This document shows, in pieces, positions 45,907-58,100 of a stretch of 64,000 nucleotides of DNA. The stretch's first letter is position 1, and each line of letters opens with the position of its first letter. Both the position numbers and the translations under genes were made by a program. Source of the stretch: Chaunax sp. Z400 (lineage: Eukaryota > Chordata > Actinopteri > Lophiiformes > Chaunacidae); assembly GCA_037577475.1 (NCBI GenBank), contig CM075202.1:4383501-4447500 (forward strand), read 5' to 3'. The notes under the pieces were generated by a model that did no database searches, had not been told where the DNA came from, and saw only the letters and a program-made list of their open reading frames with translations.

Positions 45907-46334
45907 GGATCATCACTTCCCTTCAACCCAAAGCAGGGAGGGGGGGGAGATGGCAATGGACGTGTGCCCGGTTTATGAAGAAACCTTCGCTGTCACTCCT
46001 CAACAAAGCCCTGCCACGCAACTGAGACTAGCCACATGACGGGATGAAGACTGGCAGGTGTGTGTGTGTGCTATCATCTTTGAGTGTGTACCAGTGTGCT
46101 GGAAAAATGCCAAGCATCTTTATGTGAGTGGTGGTGGTGATGATGGGGGTGGACTTGACTGACGCATCGCAGAGTCTCTGGTGCTTCTGTCTGTGAGCGA
46201 TCAAGACAGAAAGTGGGGTCCGCCTGGCAGCACAGAAGTAGGTTAACAGGAGCTCATCATGTTTACCGTGGCACCGCAGTGGATATGTAGGACTTAAATG
46301 GTGCCATGCTGCAATACCATAGAGACCGTTTATG

Positions 46335-46410
46335 TTTCACAGGTGCAAAAGGCCCAGAATGCAGCAGCCGAGATGACTAAAGCAACGAGGAGCAAACTAT
46401 TCTCCGTCAT
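46335..46410 (+). mobile_element. Possible L2/CR1-like LINE reverse-transcriptase fragment
   Basis: The plus strand reads VQKAQNAAAEMTKATRSKLF, resembling the conserved stretch QNAAARLLTGTRKREH of L2- and Rex-type reverse transcriptases. The fragment is under 100 bp and has no intact frame beyond it. Confidence 0.4.
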
Positions 46411-48295
46411 TTCTTATTGAAATCTGTAAAGATGCTCCTCCTTTTGCGACTAACCCAGGGTGACACGAGGGGTGGCTCCTCTTTATGTATGCAGCGCAAG
46501 GATGTGCTGAGCTATGTTTTATTATGGAGAATAAGAGAGGGTAGCACTCCACCAGTGAATGCACGACAGGGACTTTACTAAAGGGCAGACTGCAAAAAAA
46601 AAACCAAAACAACCCTCGTCACCGTGTTTGTGGAGCCATAATGAGGTTTGTGTTCAGTAGACTAAAACCGATAAATATAAAACTATTGGATGAGGCAGGC
46701 AACGGCTGCCAAATGGGATCTGGGAAATATGTGGAGATAATGCTTCTAGCTAGTTGCTATATGCTTATATTTGAAAGTCAAGCTATGACAGTAACATATT
46801 GCTGGTATATTAATAAAACTTTAGGGAAAGTGCTATATCATTGAATCAGTGATTTCAGTCCAGAGGCGGGGAAAAAAGCGAAAGAAAAGTAAGAAATGTT
46901 GTAAATATTACGTTATATTTAAAGGTACAATGACAGAAAACTGACAGAAAACCTGGAGGCAAACTGGAGGCACAGAATTCAAAATATTAGGTATTACAAA
47001 AAAACATGTCCGCAGACCTCAGAGGGTAAAAATATAAAGCTAACATAACAAACATGTTTGAATTATTGGTTGATTCCATTTTCAAATTGAAGCCACATTA
47101 AAGACAAAGAGTAAAGAAGGTTTTTCTTTTCTGCATGCATCTAATCTTAACCTTGGTTGTGATGGGAAAAGTGACAAAAGAGAGCAGAAACACATTCATG
47201 CTCCCTCTTTCAATAGTTTTACACTGCTGTGTTTTATAACTTAAGAGCTATAATTTAATCCTGCAAAGAAGATCTGGCAGGGCAATATTCCACCTTCGAT
47301 AGCCAAGTGCAAGACGAGCCCTGAAAATCTTTGCAATTTCTCAAACATCTCTCATCTCATCTAAGTCGCCACAAACTGGGTCTGCATAAAAAATAATAAT
47401 GTTATTTAAACACAGAAAGGTTCCCTACTGTGGCATCGTTTCTTGTGGCAAGTTCTTCTAAGAGTTCTTGACAGATCTGCTGACAATGGGATTTTAAAGA
47501 AGTTAGGGCCTCTTTTTTTATTTTTTATTCAGGGCTTTGTTCCACCAAGCCTCTCCCTCCTCATCATTAAAGGAAAGTGGAAGCGTGGTGGCCACCTGCA
47601 CACTCTCACCCCAAATCTCCCTCTCCAGCTCGCAAGTGTCATCACTCTCGTAAAAATGCCCTTGACCTCGCTGTCACTGCAGCCGGGGGGGGGATGCTCG
47701 GCCAGTGAGGGCAAGTGTGGTACTGTGGGGGCGTGGGGGGGGGCAGTGAGCCCTGTCACAGAACGCCCCTGTACTGCACCAACATGTAGGACCCTGTGGG
47801 GTCAGCAGAGATGACCGGTCTCCAGTCCTGCTGGTTAATCTTCAACGTGAGTCAGGCTGCAGCGGAGGTCATCTATCAGCATGATTCAGTCTCCAGGTAA
47901 TAAGCACTGCGATGAGTTCCACTGCTGAATTATGCATGGAGGCTCGGCTGAAGACGGCTTCTATTACATATTACAGCAGCACAGCCACTTCGGCTGGGGG
48001 GGGGGGCGCAGCTGGAATCTATAGGTCTGCTGCAAGTTGTGGACATGTTATGGCATGTGGCACAGTGTCACACGTATGACACATGTCTGACAAACAGACA
48101 CGCTGTAAATTTACAGTAATTAACTAGCAGCTGCTTCATCTGCAAAGTTTTTTTAATTTATTTTCTTTTTTTTTTTACAGTTTCTTACTGTATTCTTAGA
48201 ATATAAATATCTTACAAGAAATAAATATACAGTTCATTACTGTAGTTTTGTAATTTACAACAACACTTTTTTTTTTCCAACACAAGACAGCATTT

Positions 48296-48445
48296 ACCCC
48301 GTTCACACATAAGGGCTACCATGTAAGGCAAGGCTCCACCAGCTGATCAGGTGTGATTACCAATGTCACCTGCAGGGACTGGGATCAAACCAGCAACCTC
48401 CTCATAAGTGGATGACAGCTCTAAATCCAGAGTGGAGGCCGCCCC
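48296..48445 (-). repeat. tRNA-like interspersed repeat, fish family
   Basis: The minus strand contains GAGGTTGCTGGTTTGATCCC (B-box-like), then AGTCCCTGCAGGTGACATTG and GATCAGCTGGTGGAGCC. It resembles the family seen at 7330-7680 but is another subtype or strongly diverged. Confidence 0.4.
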
Positions 48446-48786
48446 TAAACTACTAAACTAAATTAAAAAAGAATATTTAAAAAAATGCCAAAAGAAATTA
48501 CTGACATATTGACACTTTAAGGGAGAATAAAAATGGCAACTTCGGTTCCTCCGTAGAGGTTCCCTTATCAATGCAGACACAGGCGTCTCAATGACCTGAA
48601 CAAGTTACACTCATTTTCACCTGATAGCTGTTAGCAGCAGTTTCCAACAAATAGTCACTGAGCAGCGTTTCTGGCTATTTTCTCAGCTGGTCTGGAGATT
48701 CAGTGACCTTTCAGCCTCCACCCCGGTTCCCAAGGGATGGATCACACCAGTGTCAGGCACACAGGAAGGGCTGACACATTTCAAAC

Positions 48787-49014
48787 ACAACCCTGATTCC
48801 AAAAAAGATAGAATGCTTACTTAAGAATGAGTGTATATATAAGCACATAATTAGTTGATATTGGTTGAGGTTGACGAGGTAAAACATTCAAAATATTGTC
48901 TTTGTACTGTTTTTAATTGAGTGTGCTTAAAAAAAAAGGGTTAGCGAAAGATCACATTCTGCTTTATTTACAGTGTCCCCACTTCTTTCTTTTTTTTGGA
49001 ATCGGGGGTTGTAT
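48787..49014. mobile_element. Short MITE with CAACCCTGATTCCAAAAAA ends
   Basis: The left end ACAACCCTGATTCCAAAAAA (about 48787-48806) and the reverse complement of the right end (ACAACCCCCGATTCCAAAAA, about 48994-49013) match closely. The middle is AT-rich and noncoding. These ends belong to a very common fish DNA transposon family; the copy is an internally deleted form of about 228 bp. Confidence 0.8.
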
Positions 49015-49556
49015 AAGCACCAGAACAAAGCAGCTTTAGCAACGACAGAAAAAAAGGAGATCATAATGTATTAATTCCAAAAAGCAGCAGCAGCAGGAGA
49101 GAGAAAAACAACAACACAGATGCTACAGGAGGGAACCTGAAAGGCTTGCTGCCTTGTTTCTTGCCATTTGTAACAAAAAAAACATTACGATTAAATTTTG
49201 AGTGCGACTGTGATGTTTTTTTCATCAATATGAATGTCAGCGACCATGTGACTCATTCAGCAGTGGAGTGCTCCCGCTCCCACAGCTCCTTTTCACTTGT
49301 CAGCTGGCTCAGGGCCGAGATGCAGAGACACCCGTTTGCATTTCGGGGCGCGCCCAGAATTTTATAAGCACGTGTGGTTGTGTGTGTGTGTGTGTGTCTG
49401 TGCCCATGAGTGAAGTGTGTGGGAGTCACCAGGCTCAGCTGGGTTTGCCCTACTGCACACACATACAGGAGAGTGGTACGTATTTTATGAGCCGTTGTTT
49501 ACTTCACAACATTTCTAAGCTGAGTGTGGAGGAGTCCATTAAGTTAGGCTAAATGG

Positions 49557-49557
<1 letters not shown>

Positions 49558-49605
<48 letters not shown>
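49558..49605 (+). repeat. (GA)n microsatellite
   Basis: Pure GA run of about 48 bp, with a second short (GA)n run at 49629-49639. Confidence 0.95.
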
Positions 49606-49607
<2 letters not shown>

Positions 49608-50031
49608 TGGCACCAGAACAAACGGGGGAGAGAGAGAGAAGAAAACAGATAGATGATGACTTGGGAGATAAAAGGCCTGACACCCAAAGTAAATGAACTG
49701 GGTCTTAATAGATACACATGGAAGATAACAGAGAGTAAACCAAGGTCATGTCTTTAGAATTGCTTATGGGAATTTGAGGAGTTTAAAATCCTGCAAAGGA
49801 GGTTGAGGTTTCAAAAATACAGACACATGGAGGATTTTTAGAGGTTGATTCTGATATTTTTTTTCACTATCTTTAAATGTGACAGTATTTGTGCAAATCA
49901 ATGAAGTTAAATTGAAATAAAATGGAAGAAAGTAGAAAGGCAATGTTCATAGGAAACAACTCAAGTGAGATGACAAACATAATATGGAAAAAAAATAGAT
50001 TTTTTTGGTGCCTGCGCAAACGTTTCTTGGA

Positions 50032-50521
50032 GTGGTGCATGGGCGGATCCAGGGGGAGGAACCAGAAGGGCATTGGCCCCAGCTGAAATCTGATTGGCTC
50101 CTTAAGTGACCCTGTCCTGTCACTTGTTCTTTTTTTTTTTTTGTGGCACCACAAACAATTCTTTAAACTACAGTGATGCTGTGTTTATGTCATATGGGAA
50201 GGAAAAAAAGCGTGTTATGTAATGTCCATGCACCCAAGTGTAAATTTTAAAAAATATGAAACTGAAGAATTTTTATGCCCTCAGCTTTTTTGACGTACAC
50301 AATGTGCTTGAACAAGGCACAGTTTGCAAAACTTAATGAATTATGTGTGTCATTGCTCAACACTAGAGACCCAGTGGAAAATAAGGAATGACTGGTGAAA
50401 TGTATGTACATCTTACTGAATAAAGACATGTGCACGGATGTTGGATATGGATGGATATACTTGGCCCCTGTATGGCCCCCCCGATTTAGAAAAATCATAG
50501 ATCTGCCACTGGAGTGGTGGG
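50032..50521. mobile_element. Transposon-like element with GGCGGATC / GATCTGCC ends
   Basis: The left part has TGGGCGGATCCAGGGGGAGG and GGCATTGGCCCCAGCTG; the right part has TTGGCCCCTGTATGGCCCCC, then CCGATTTAGAAAAATCATAG and ATCTGCCACTGG. The ends are roughly inverted (GGCGGATC against GATCTGCC). I recognise the right end as a frequent fish repeat. There is no transposase; boundaries are approximate. Confidence 0.5.
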
Positions 50522-52252
50522 AATTTTACCATGAGTTCTGTATTTTCAAAATCATGGATAGACCCTGCACACACCAAGATTGTGGAAGAAAAGACATAGA
50601 ATGTCTATCCGCATCTATAAAACATAGATAAGTTGGTTATAAGCATACATAAATAAAATAAAATCACATTATGATGAGTTGACCATGTTTGATTTTCAAC
50701 AATCAATCTTAGGAGCACACTGGGGGCCTGCGGGTGCAATGAAGCCACAGCAACTTCATCTCCAAAACTCAATTAAATTTGAATTGAGAAAAGTCAAAGA
50801 CACGTAAAAATAGGCAACTAAAACAGTTATTGCTGCTCTTTACAACTCTGCAATTTGTAATTGTGTCTGCCAATATGAACAGAGAAAAGCGAGGCCAGAC
50901 GTCAGTTGGTTTTATGGATATATGCTGCATATTATTGAATTATGTGCAAACCAAATGAACACATCTAAGACCAATGTAGTACACCAGCACCTTTGTACTG
51001 GTCGCAGTAATTAAGTGTAGGGGGGTCAGTAAGGTTCCTAGTTGAGCTTCGGAACCTTTTAAAAAGTTAATTCAGCCATACAAATAAAGCATATAAAAAA
51101 TCAGCCAATGACGTCACCGCCTTGTCAGCTTTATTTCGAAGAGGGGTTATGTAGAGTGAAACACTTTCATCATCGAGCACCAACTACAGTATCTGAGCAG
51201 AAACGCCAGCAGAGCACCGGAGGCAGCCCACCTCATCACAACTTTGGGATTAAGTCTCGCAGAAGTGGCTAAAGGTCTCAGAGAAGTTCTAGCCAAGCCT
51301 GCCGCGGCTTGGCATTCCGTATCAAGAGCTAAGCACAGAGCCCCCCCCCCCTTCAAGGTTATCTCTGTGGAGAATTCGCTGACAGCAGGATCCACATGCA
51401 CAACGAACACACACTCACACGGCGACACAAGGATGGGTCCCCGCACGCAAACACGGCAGCACACAGAGGGGGCGAGGAGGTGCAGCATGTTTGTGCTGGT
51501 GGTTTATGCAAACAAGTTTTTTTTTTAATTTGGGATGGTGGGGCACTGCATACAGTAGATTAGCAGTAAAAAAAAAGAAAGAAAAAAAAAGCACCAATCA
51601 ATCCTCTGTCTTCTTTCTCTTTTATGTCCAAATGAAACACCGACCTGGGCGGGGCCCCGCCTGCCACCCCAATCTGTCTCCTGACGAGTGAAGGTGGATC
51701 TCGGGTCTCAGATGTGGTCAAGGACAGCACTGTAAATTCAACGTGTCAGTGGGGGTGATGAACTGGCTCTGCAATGGTGTGTGTGTGTGTGAAAGTTTGA
51801 GTGGGTATTTATTTGGGGAAAGCAGAGTTACAGAGGAATGGTGGAACAAAGGCTTTCCCTTACATTCATTTATTTGTTGCAGCCACAATATCAACATCAC
51901 CAGCCACATATTAATTTTCTATTTTTAGAGGCGTTCGCAGCCCTTTCGCTCTCTCTCTCTCTCTCTTCCTTGCAAAAACACATCATGTGGTTCCCACACA
52001 AAGACTTTACTTGGGGACGGCCAACCAGGTATATTAAAGGTCGCCGATGTACTTAAAGGAAACCTACTCATGCTGCTGGCTCTAAGTTTGAAGTGCACCT
52101 GGTTGTTTCGATGCTACATCATTAAAAACAAGCCTCCTCCATGCAAAACTCACCTGCTGAAAATGGAATCGTGGGTGAATAACATCCAAGTTGTGTTTTT
52201 TGTAAATGACTTATAAAATGTCCTGCTTGAGAATTAAGTCAATAGAGCTACA

Positions 52253-52256
<4 letters not shown>

Positions 52257-52298
<42 letters not shown>

Positions 52299-52311
52299 AG
52301 AGAGAGAGAGC
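52257..52311 (+). repeat. (GA)n microsatellite, interrupted once
   Basis: GA run of about 55 bp with one ATGA interruption near 52292. Confidence 0.95.
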
Positions 52312-52661
52312 TTTGTATGTGAGTTTGAGATAAGGAGGCAAGCAGATTACAGCAGATTGGAAGCAAACACTAAAATAAGATGGACAATTAAATGTAACCT
52401 ATAGAAGTGGGTTATTTAATGCAAATACTTTCAATAAACAAATACAACCAGATCCCCACGCCACCATTACACTGTCAGTTTGAGCAAAACGCTTTCGAAT
52501 TGATGATTTAGCTTATCCTCAGCAGTGGACAGAGACAATCTTCTGTGAAAGCCAGAGAGCGCGCTATCAGTAACCTTGAACGTTATTATTAACAACAATT
52601 AGAGAAGGGAACACCAAAAGTCTCTATTATTCATCTACCTTTAGATATATTACTCTTGGAT

Positions 52662-52775
<114 letters not shown>

Positions 52776-53671
52776 CCTGTCTGTTCATCTTTCTGTTCCT
52801 CATAATGAGTCCCGATGACGGCTGACCTTTCAAGCCCTGGGGTGCCAGGGATGAGCCAGAGAGAGGTGGGGCCGGTGAGGGATGGTGAAGGGGCCTGTAT
52901 TGACCTCATACTGAGGATGCCAAGCTTCATTCAGTCACTTTAAAAAGGCCTAACGACTGACTGAATACTCGGGAGAAACAAAAGAACAAAAAGAAGGAAT
53001 AATAGCCGACGGCGAGGGAGAGGAAGAAAAATAAAAAGGACAGGGAGAGAGAACAGCTTCAGTCACACTATGCTAAACGGAGACTGTTAGCATCTGAGTA
53101 TGTGGCGAGGTATAATGTGATATGCCTGGATCCACTGAATATGGATTACAATTTTTCTACTCAGATCAAACCTTTGCAGCTAGTCTTTAAACCGGTCAGT
53201 TCTATGGAATTTGGCTGCAATCCACAACGAGAGTTACATAAAAAAGGAGATGGAACGGGCATCCCAACGTCGAGCGAAACACTCTTTGTGATGAGGTATG
53301 AAGATTTACACTTATAATCTCCTAAAGTGTAACCACAGCCGTATAGTGGGATGGCAGGGGTTGGCAGGAAATTAAAAGGTAGAAAATCAGAAATAGCAGC
53401 GCATTAGGAACAGAGAAGGAATGTCTCTGAGGCTGAAGCCGGTGGTTTAAGGAGACGAGAGTTCAAGAGTGAGAAAAAATTGTCCGAAGCTCCAGAGACG
53501 ATCTCCCTATAAAAGCCAAGATTGACGAGGAAAAAGGAGGCTCGGAAGTCTCCTGTGCAATAAGTTAGGTTTCCAACACAATAAGCAGCGGCCCTAAGGC
53601 TGTGACAATAACTGCATTGCCGCGGTCATGTGACATCGGTGAAAGCTAGAGGAGTTTATTATGGTGTGATA

Positions 53672-53753
53672 TACAGTACCAGTCAAAAATTTGGACACAG
53701 TTTCCCATTCAAGTGGATGGGAAGGTATGTCCAAACTATTGACTGGTACTGTA
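53672..53753. mobile_element. Small Tc1/mariner-type palindromic MITE
   Basis: TACAGTACCAGTCAAAAATT at the left and GACTGGTACTGTA at the right form terminal inverted repeats that extend almost to the centre (TTGGACACA against TGTCCAAA, CCCATTC against GGATGGG). Total 82 bp, with TA at each end as expected for a Tc1/mariner target site. This is a well-known fish MITE. Confidence 0.88.
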
Positions 53754-53789
53754 TGTGAAGTTGGACCTTGTTTTAGCCTGGAAGGTCAG

Positions 53790-54060
53790 CTCACTTAGGG
53801 CCCGTGTGTCCACCAAAGCATTGTTTTCAACGGGAGCGCCGCGTATTCACGCTACGCTACAAACGCCAGCTGCGTGACGAGGTGCCGAGCGTCTTTTCTG
53901 TGCCGAGCGCTGTACGTTTGGCGTTTTTTTTCAGGTTGCTGTCACTGTCCAACCACAGTGGAGGAGGGGCGGGACAAATACGACAAAGACCAAACGTCAA
54001 ATCCGACAGTGCAGATCAACGGCAACAATGTCTGTACCGGATGACATCCCCGGAAAACCA
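53790..54060 (+). mobile_element. DNA transposon fragment with one recognisable end
   Basis: Starts TAGGGCCCGTGTGTCCACCA, then TTTTCAACGGGAGCGCCGCG, TGCCGAGCGCTGTACGTTTG and GGCGTTTTTTTTC. The GGGCCCGTGTCCACC end is one I associate with fish nonautonomous DNA transposons. The opposite end was not found, so the element is truncated or its right border is unclear. It explains the local CpG richness and the open frame over it. Confidence 0.45.
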
Positions 54061-54929
54061 TGATGTTAACATGAAGATGGTTCCTCGCCCCGCAAAATCT
54101 CATGAACCCCACATAGACCTGCGAGTCCATCCTCTCTCCCAACTTCCTTCATCCAGAGCCAGGTCCAGTGCAAGAACTCTTCTTTGTGCCCCAAACCTGA
54201 ACACTCCCTATATCGCTCATCTTCAGCGACAGAATTTACGGCGAGCACATTAACTCACATTATATACCCGGGCTCTGGGGCAAAAGCAGCCCCCCCCACC
54301 GACACAATTCAAAGTGCCCTCTTCACTGCTGAGGCTTGAATGATAAAGCAACAACTGGGGGAAAGAAAAGATGGAGTGGCAGAGGAGGAAGACTAATAAA
54401 AAGTAGGATGGAAGAGTAAACAACAGGAGAATGCCCAGACAGCAGGAACACCAAGGAGCAAAAAGAGGCACGGAAAAAGACAGACGGGTAAAAAAATTTT
54501 TTTTTTTTTTTAAAATCAGCGTGGTAGGGAGGTGGTAATTGGAAGAAATATGGCGGCTGTAGACACGGGGGTAGATGAGAAGTGTTCCCCGAGGGGTCAG
54601 AGTAATGACTACCACAGAGAAGGAGTTCTATCAACAGCAGTGACACACATCTCCCACTGATGCATCACTCACTTCTACATTACCTCCATTCTCGTGTCTT
54701 TAATCCCCAGCTCCTTTGCTCTGTTACCTTAAATCGCCTCCGACTGTGAAAGCACATCAGCAGTAACAAGTGACAATATTTATTCATCTACCGTTCAGCC
54801 GAGACATTTCGTCAAACACGCTCCTTTTGACGTAAAGCAACAGTCCGTGTACTTTGAAACACGGTCACTTATATATATATAAGATGATGCTTTATGCTTG
54901 GACTGATGCATTTAAAGACAGTTCTGCAG

Positions 54930-55190
54930 GTTATTGAAAGTGGCCCTGTGGTTCGGTGATGGGCACAACGTGGCCTCCGACAAGACGTCCCTCGTGCTCA
55001 GCTGTGGTCTTTTCTGCTTCAACTTCATGTTGCACGTTTGCTCTTCCCTGAGCGTTTCCTCCCAGTTACTCCAGTTTCCTCCCACGCTCCAAAGACGTAC
55101 ATGCAAGATTACATGGAAAGTGGAAATTGCCCGCAGCTGCATGCAGCCGTCTGTCGGTATCGGCCATGTGTCGGACTGGTGACTGGCATG
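54930..55190 (+). repeat. Diverged fish interspersed repeat (CTCCAGTTTCCTCCCACGCTCCAAAGAC type)
   Basis: Contains TGTGGTTCGGTGATGGGCAC, GGTCTTTTCTGCTTCAACTT, CCTCCCAGTTACTCCAGTTT, CCTCCCACGCTCCAAAGACG and TGTGTCGGACTGGTGACTG. In other fish copies the same chain reads as GTGGCCTC..., GGTTCGATTCC, CTCCGGCTTCCTCCCACAGT, then GACTGGCGACCTGTCC. The open frames over it are artefacts. Confidence 0.65.
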
Positions 55191-58100
55191 AACAAATGTA
55201 AAAGCGGACTATGAAATTCATAATTGATAAGCTGAGATGGGTGTTTTTGTGCCGTGCTTCTGCTTGACTGCTGTCCTACTCTCAACTCTCTGCTCTACTC
55301 CCTGTTGCTTTCTTCTGGGCCGTGGCTTCCTACTGACTTCATTTCCTCTTCCTGGTCTTTTCAGACTTTTTGTTAGAGCTTGACATTAAAACAAAAACCT
55401 ACTGGGACATGCTTGAACGGACTTGGGTAAGCTTGCCCTGAATTTCCCATGTATAATTACTTTGCTTCGGGGTCAAGATTGTTTGAAAATGTTGAACTAC
55501 TCTTCTCTTTGCTTAATTGATTCAAGTGGTTTGATATAAAAAAGCTTGGACAGCTTAGATACAATTTCAAACTGAAGAGGATCCGATTTCTGCACCTTAT
55601 AACCTATGTTTACAACTACTTTCTTGTCCCTTTTCCTCGCCTTGTCTATTCCCGGCTTTCCACCACAGCAGCTCACACGTGTCACACCACAGCTGACATA
55701 TTGAAAGAACTCTTGCTTGATTGTTTTGCCTGACTTCTCCACCATCTCTTCCATTCCGGCTCTACATCTGGCTACTCAGCCTTTCAGCTTCCGATTGGAT
55801 GCTCCTTCCACTTGATGTAGTAAGTCTTTTGTAGTTAATGTGTATAGATTGTGTTTCATGTGTGGAAGTATATATTTTTTTCTTTTCTTTTTGTCTCGCA
55901 GCAACGTTTGGCATGATTTCATTTGGTCGGTTCAACAAGAGTTTATTTTAGTGTCGTAGAAAAACAATCCTGTCATCAGGCTGAAGGGTTTCTGCTTTTC
56001 TGGAGACATTAATCTCTATCACTACATTCAGCCTTGACTTGCTTGACTCGGATATACCATTGGTTGTTAGTGTAATGAAACTGACAATTACAGGCTACAG
56101 TGCAAACATTCCCTCTGTGGGTTTTCATAACCAGAGGCTTTTTTAGTGTAGTCATTCAGGCTTGGCCCTAAACGGTTCAGCTCTGCATTCCTCTAGAGGA
56201 CAATAAAAAAAAACAACAAACCCTGCCACACCTCTAAGGGATGAAGTTTTCTAAATGCGATTAACAAAAAAAACCCAGCACACTGTCTTCCCTGACCCCT
56301 ATTAACAGAGTCTGAGACAACCGCCACCACATCTTTCCTCTCTGCAACACCCTGCCACTAAACAGGACCTGCTTCTCAGATCACATTAACTAACAGCAGA
56401 TGAGAAAAGCCAACACACAGTGTGCCAGGTTGTGTTAAGGCTGAGCTGATGCAAACACACCCAAAAAAACCCAAACAACACCTTTTACTATTCAATCTCT
56501 CACAGGGGAAGATGGTGAAATGAAATCAGGAGTTTGCAGCGAAAGGGAATATTTCATTTTAGTCCTGTCCAGTGCAGACGTCACTGATGCCTTATAAATA
56601 CTTAGTAAAGCGAGAACAGGAGTTTACACAACGTGACTTTGTAAGATAAAAGTGAAGCGACAGACTAAAAACACTCCAGCTGTTGTCGGATCATTGTGAT
56701 CCAAAGGGGAGCAGCTGCATCCTTGTTTCAATGTCACACCAAAAATACACTGATCCCCTTCCATTTACGAAGGTCAGCCCAGCCCAGTTGCGTGTATATA
56801 ATGTTCTATGTGAGTGTTGTCAGTTGTCTTCCACATTTGTACTGAGACTCCCACAGACAGGGAAGTCAATCTAACTTCCTCCTGGGAACTGGTTTGTTGC
56901 TTATTCAGTTCCCTTGTGCAATGATTGGACTTTCATTTGCTTGCGGGTCCTATTCTCTGAGTGTGTAACTCGCCACTGTGCACAGCTGTCATGTGTCTGG
57001 TGAAAGCGCTGTGAATGACACTCATTGTTAAAGATGGAATATGCATTTCTCCCTCCAGGACTGATGCATGCCAAACGAAGGGCATTCCATCACTGATGGC
57101 ATCTATTTATAATAGAGGTCTATCTCTCTTTATTTGTCTCAGTCTGCCGGGCCGAGCTTTGACAGGTCCAGAACTTGAATCAACCACTTGCTAAAAAAAA
57201 AAAAAAAAGGAGCTGTTGAATGCCTCATTGAGAGTTACTGGAAATCGCTCATAGTTCACCATTTTAAATAAATAAATAAATAAATCACCCTTTCAGTGCA
57301 GAAATTCTTCATGTGCACAGGGAAACGAAGGGGGGCAGGAGGGATACTCCCGATCGCCAAGGTTAGATCAAAAACATAATCAATAATGCACTGCCTATTG
57401 TGTTTCAGCACTGCAGCCAACTCAGCTCACTTCCATTCAAGTGAATCCACAGTGCTGGACTGGCCAGGCCTGTGCAAAGCCAACAGTCCAGATGAAAGAT
57501 GGATCCTCCACAAGGCGCCGACATTACAAACACAGAGGCAGGGGAAGAAAGGATGATAGTGCGACATCCGAATCCATCAAATGGTATGGAGACTATGGCC
57601 CTTGGCTGACGCACTAGACATTAAAATAATGCCGACAAGTCTTAAAAATAATCCTTTCCTCGCTTTCTCACCATGGCTCAAAAAAACTACCCTGCTGGGT
57701 GGACACTGGGCCAAGCCAAGCCAACAAAACGCCTCCTTAAAAAGCTAATCCAACCCTCTGGCAGCATCACTGGCTTCATCTTCAACTCTGCAAACCAGAA
57801 CACTGGCAGGTAAAAAAATTCAGACAATTGCCTTGTCCTCAGGATTCTGTCCGCCATCCAGGTCATTGCTCATGAGCCCTTGGAGAACTTATATTACCAT
57901 AAACACGACATCCTTTATCTGCACTTTTAATACTGCATGACGTGCACAAGAGTTACTGCCACTGCTTTTCCTGGCGACCAGACAACAGGATGGTGACTAA
58001 CACGCCGCTCCCAAGTTATTGCTGCTGTATTGCCTTGTAATGCAGATGGCTCATGCGTCCCTGTCTGAATTATTGATCTGCTCATGTGTAACGTAAACAT

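Noticed and set aside
53804..54253. A 149-codon open frame
   Set aside because: It lies over a transposon fragment with a recognisable end; no protein family is visible.
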